Shown: positions 60,213 through 64,000 of the stretch, piece by piece
Numbering within the stretch: position 1 is the first letter of the stretch
Layout of the letters: every line of letters begins with the position of its first letter
Assembly (NCBI RefSeq): GCF_023278565.1
Contig: NC_064680.1
Span: 2,728,001 to 2,792,000 of the forward strand
Direction of reading: 5' to 3'
Source of the DNA: Colletotrichum lupini
Taxonomy: Eukaryota > Ascomycota > Sordariomycetes > Glomerellales > Glomerellaceae
Length of the DNA: 64,000 nt
Translations under genes and position numbers: made by a program
Notes under the pieces: model-generated
Database searches by the model: none
What the model saw: only the letters and a program-made list of their open reading frames with translations
Told to the model about the DNA's origin: nothing

Positions 60213-62216
60213 CTATGGTTCGTACGTACCATTGGACGCCGCTACGAGCTCCCACCAAGCCCGCATCAAAGCCATTCCGCCGTTCTGCGTCTCCGGGGTC
60301 CTACCCCGGCCGCGGTCGTTCGGATCACCAGTCGCTGCCGTTGACTTCACGTGCCGTTCAGATCTGACCTCGTCCACTTTATGAGATCCTTGTCTATCAG
60401 AACCACCAAGAACCTGCTGTCCAGAGTGTTCATCATCACCGACCAGGACGTAGCCCTTCTTCTCATTCTTGCGCGCCTCGCCATTTGGTGCCCATACCTC
60501 GTCAGGATTACCGTGGGCCCAAACGCCGTCGTTCGGCAGCCCGTAGTTACGGTAATCAGTCACATTGGGTGCGTCGTGAGGAACACCGTCCGTCTGCATT
60601 GTCGGCGCACTTTTCAAGAAAATGCCTGCTCCCCACCACGTACCGAAACGGCCTTCCCTGTCCTTAGTCAACAAGGCCGCTTTAGCATTGTGCTCAACCC
60701 ATTTCAGATAGGCCTGGCAGGCCGATGCGTGGGTCGTCTTGACTTGATTGTACGCATTTGCGTTGACAGTCATGCCGCGCTCAACGATGGCGGCGTCCAG
60801 TGGCTGGCAAAAGGTTACAAAGTGATGGAAGAAAATGCCCTTGAAGGTTTGCCCGTCCTGGGAGCAAGTCGCGCTAGCATCGCAGGTTTCTTCCATGACA
60901 CCTCCTCGGCCCAGGCCTCGCCAGGGGGGCAAGTAACCTGGAGGGAGCTTTGACAAGTCATCAACTGGCTTGTTGAGCGTCAAATCCCAGCCCGAGGCTT
61001 TGATAACGTTTTGGATCAGCCTGTGCCCATCTTCCAGGTAAGAAGCACTGCCTGTGGCGGCAAACAGGCCTCTTTGGCCAGTCAAGAGCACTCCCTGGTT
61101 ATAGGTGAAGACAGCTTCACTACGCTGATCACATTTGGTGTTGCCCGGTTTGGACCTATCAACGTGATAGCCGTCAACATAGAGACCGGCATGATTGGTC
61201 ATGTTGACGCCAGTGAGCCATCTGTAGCCTTCAATGGCAGCGGCGAGGTACTTGGGCTCTCGTGTGGCCTCCACACCACTGGCACGGTTGATCCACGGCG
61301 TGGTGTTATTATCACCGGGAAACCAGAGGTACATTGAGATTGAAGCCGCAATCCAGAGTTCGTTCGTGATGGCGTTCTTGTAGGGCTTCAATCTCGGGTT
61401 CCAGTTCATACCGCCGTCGCAGAGTAGTGTGTCCCAACCCTTCGACCCAAGGTCCCAGAAGATTCTGGCCCGGTGAGCAAAAGAGGGTATCCAGTATTGC
61501 CCATGCCAGGGCCCGTTCGCCAAGGCATCTCCCAGACCTGGCGTTGCGCTTTCGTTGAGGCCTTCCCGGGGATAGAAGAGCTTTGAGTGTATGTCAATAA
61601 ACTTGATGGCGTCGATCCAACCAAGAACAACCCAAAGAATGTCGTCGAAAGCCTATGTACTGGTCAGCATGCGCTGCTTGGAATTGGTATTTATGGGGGG
61701 TAAGAGACGCACCTGGTGGCGGATCGCAACGTCGTCCTGGCCGAAGTATGAGGCCACTAATTGAGTAAAGAAAGTATCAATGAGGTTTCTTTTGGCCCCC
61801 TTATCACCGCTTCCTCCAATATCGAGAGCAGCCAATGCTTGCGAGAGCGAAGTCAATGAGCCTGACAGCATCGTTTCCATGACGGCCGCAGTCCAGTCGA
61901 TGGCTTCGGGCCATGTTCCCTGATCCGATACGAAGAAGTCATGTTGCATGACAGTAAGAGCTTCAAAGGTGGCCTCGAGTGGCTCGTCTTTGGCCTTGGC
62001 CGTATAAGCAGTGGCATCTCTTTCAACCTGGGGGGTTTCTAGAAAAGACGTGGGCTGTCTCGATTCGCAGTCGGTCGGAGGCTGGTTTTCGGCATAGAAA
62101 ATGGGGCAATACGTCTCGAGCGCATTCGGAGGAGTCGCAACGAGGGCTGCTGCGCACGAAGAAAGCGCAAGCACCGAGAGGCAAGCCTCGGGCAATCGGG
62201 GGGTTGATCGACGCAT
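60213..62216 (-). CDS. GH76-type endo-1,6-alpha-mannanase-like secreted glycosidase
   Basis: Two exons (62216-61713 and 61652-60213; 60-bp intron) give 647 residues. GH76 enzymes (yeast Dcw1/Dfg5, bacterial Aman6) cleave or transfer alpha-1,6-mannan in the cell wall. An N-terminal signal peptide (MRRSTPRLPEACLSVLALSS..., about 1-25) precedes a linker and a six-hairpin-type catalytic region. The paired aspartates of the family occur as FDDILW (residues 170-175, Asp171 and Asp172), at the start of exon 2, followed by GWIDAIKF. Further family-like blocks are CDGGMNWNP, KNAITNELWIAASISMYLW, YNQGVLLTG and FKGIFFHHF. There is no C-terminal hydrophobic tail, so no GPI anchor is predicted, unlike Dcw1/Dfg5. 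It is longer than the ~450-residue family average, with a charged C-terminal extension (about 560-630). Confidence 0.88.
61653..61712 (-). other. Intron of the GH76 gene
   Basis: 60 bp on the minus strand, GTGCGT...CATAG, with a CTGAC branch-like site; phase 0 between AIRHQ and AFDD. Removal connects the two frames without any stop. Confidence 0.88.
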
Positions 62217-64000
62217 GATGGAAGAATCGGTATCGAGATCAAAAGATAAGACAACTCAGTTAATGATGGCGAGCAATCAGCTCCAGAAAAGGCCGCTCAT
62301 GTATGGAAGCGCTCTGCCATGTTCAGAAGGACTTCGCAGTCGCCGAAGCGGGAATTGTACAATGATAATATGCACGAGGAACTGGCAAAGTTGAAGAAAG
62401 AGGGCACACGACGAGGGAAGATGCGGAGGAACTATGCGATGCAAGCAGCAATACGGGAAGCCAGTGGAAAAGCTGGGGAAGAGCAGAACAAACGGCGGCC
62501 GGGCGAAATGCGGGAAGGAAGCGAGTGATGGCGCAGGGCTCTTTGGCGATGGACTGCCCAGAGTCGAAGACCAGGCCAAGCCCGTTTTCGCAGAGAACCT
62601 TGGAAAAAAAGATCCACCTGCACGAGGCAGATGGACCCCTCAAAGTCCCCTCAAGACTCTAGTGGTCACAGAATGGCGCACCGAGAGGTCACAGAACTGA
62701 CAGAAGTGGATGGTGCAAGCGGTGCGTGGTGGTCACCTCCCACCACGCCCACCCACCATCCACCATCCCTCGGAAAGGTGGCGGCGTCGGCCACTAGAAC
62801 AAGTTCATGCGGGGCATTTCTGGCGGCGCCAAGACCCTGCGCTTTGTCCTGTCAGTCTGTCACTGCCCTCGCTGCCCTGGGCCCTGGGCAAGAGAGAATC
62901 GGTTCATTTCCTTTGCCGATCGAGTACGAGGTTCGGCTACCCGCTGAAGAAGATTGTACACATTAGATCGCAGTAAACATGTTAATGGGTCCTGCCTCTG
63001 CCACTATCATCGCCATGTGTCGAACGAATATTCTGCGCGCGAGGTGATCGGAAGGATGCTTGGTTTGGATATCTCTACTACCAACGGCAAGGCAATACGT
63101 ACCTTGCACGAGACTACCTTAACCAAGTACCTTACGTGGTGCATGAACGGTTCCACGCTTTCCAGCCTCTTCGGCGGTGTAAGGAAAACCAACGCCCACG
63201 ATGGCATGGCACCGCTCGCAGTCGGCGTGATCACCTGCTGATATCTGGCGACTAAGTTGGTGGACCTGGTGACCCGCGCCTTGTGCCCACGGACGGAACC
63301 AAGAGTAGTCATATCTCAAGCAAGTATAGACGGTTGTAGAGGCTCTCCAACCTCGAAGCAACGTCTCCCTGACTAAAAGAATTATCTAGGTAAGATACGG
63401 ATGAGATGTCTCGGGTCATGGGACTTGACCTTGAATTAGGAATGGAAGTCGACGGCCGTTGAAAAGTGCCGTGGGTGCTTGAGCGAGTCGGGGAATGCAT
63501 CACTAGGGTGAAACGGACCGAGTCGGTCTGTTAGAGATGCGTTGAGATGTGCTCGACCGTGCTATAATCTGTCTCAACCACCTTGCGCCTACCTGCTAGA
63601 TGACTTTGGGTGTGAGCGGTAAAAGTTGAGGAAGGTTCTTCCCGTTCCTGATGTTGGTGTCTTATTCATCTGCACGACTAGCGGAAACTCTAAGTGCTTA
63701 CCACGTGTCTTGCCTCACCGAGTCTACAATAGGTCTCAAGTGAAGACAGCGACGACTGGCTCGGTGAGGAGGGCGGAAGTGTCTCTTCACCTCGGCGAAG
63801 AGAATGGATGGCTGACGTAATGACGGATGAAATAACCGAGTGCCCTGCTTCATTAAGTTAATTGACCTTGCCCGCCTTACTTAAAGTCCCGGTCATATTT
63901 AACACAACTTTTGGGACCTGTATTTGTATGCCAACTATAGTAATTTTATGTCTAAACACATACAGACATTAGATCAAAATGAGAAGCCTTTGCCAATTTG
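62217..64000. other. Intergenic region at the right edge
   Basis: About 1.8 kb of normal composition beginning with the promoter of the GH76 gene. Numerous short frames on both strands have no recognisable domains or splice structure. No gene is supported to the end of the window. Confidence 0.55.

Overview
The window is genomic DNA of a filamentous ascomycete (Pezizomycotina; a Sordariomycete is likely, genus not determined). The evidence is short 45-110 bp spliceosomal introns with GT..AG ends, fungal gene families (PDR-type ABC transporter, HET domain, GH76 mannanase, Swp1/ribophorin II, secreted proteins) and a very strong repeat-induced point mutation (RIP) signature. About 43 kb is AT-rich DNA in which CA and TG dinucleotides are almost absent while CG persists, as expected from CpA-to-TpA RIP. 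It alternates sharply with normal-composition gene islands, so the locus is 'two-speed' or isochore-like.

Layout: (1) 1-5588 is the 3' part of a RIP-mutated Ty1/copia element whose 205-bp LTR ends inside the coding sequence of a PDR-type ABC transporter (5589-7777, minus). (2) 7778-12990 has normal composition but is gene-poor, with a broken HET-domain gene (about 11950-12908, minus) and a weak coding relic near 10.25-10.56 kb. (3) 12991-38177 is a nest of transposons. A minus-strand solo copia LTR (TSD AAACC) was split by a 24,972-bp LTR element (13191-38162, 182-bp LTRs, TSD ACTTC). That element holds two inverted copies of a 3.59-kb TIR transposon, a gypsy gag, copia integrase and reverse transcriptase pieces, three copies of a 317-bp LTR-like repeat, three copies of a 1-1.2-kb repeat with 16-bp TSDs, a pogo/Fot1-like element with TA TSD, and a 640-bp element with 126-bp TIRs that has not been RIP-mutated. 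(4) 38183-39981 is a 1.8-kb island with one gene for a cysteine-free secreted protein. (5) 39987-51569 is a 5'-deleted minus-strand copia element (177-bp LTRs, TSD AAGGA) carrying a full-length plus-strand copia element (44724-51244, 205-bp LTRs, TSD CTTTT). (6) 51575-64000 is an ordinary gene island.

Genes in the last island: a small six-cysteine secreted protein whose ATG appears to be created by splicing, a classical short-chain dehydrogenase, an M28/glutaminyl-cyclase-like enzyme, the oligosaccharyltransferase subunit Swp1, a small conserved-looking protein of unknown function, and a secreted GH76 endo-1,6-alpha-mannanase-like protein. Glutaminyl cyclase, Swp1 and GH76 all touch the secretory pathway or cell wall, but nothing here shows they are co-regulated.

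No CRISPR, rRNA or convincing tRNA is present. The most informative features are the base-exact stratigraphy of nested insertions, the transporter disrupted by a copia LTR, the split start codon, the unmutated 640-bp inverted-repeat element inside RIP-mutated DNA, and the two secreted-protein genes beside transposon blocks. All translations of RIP-mutated regions were read by eye; subfamily names are inference.
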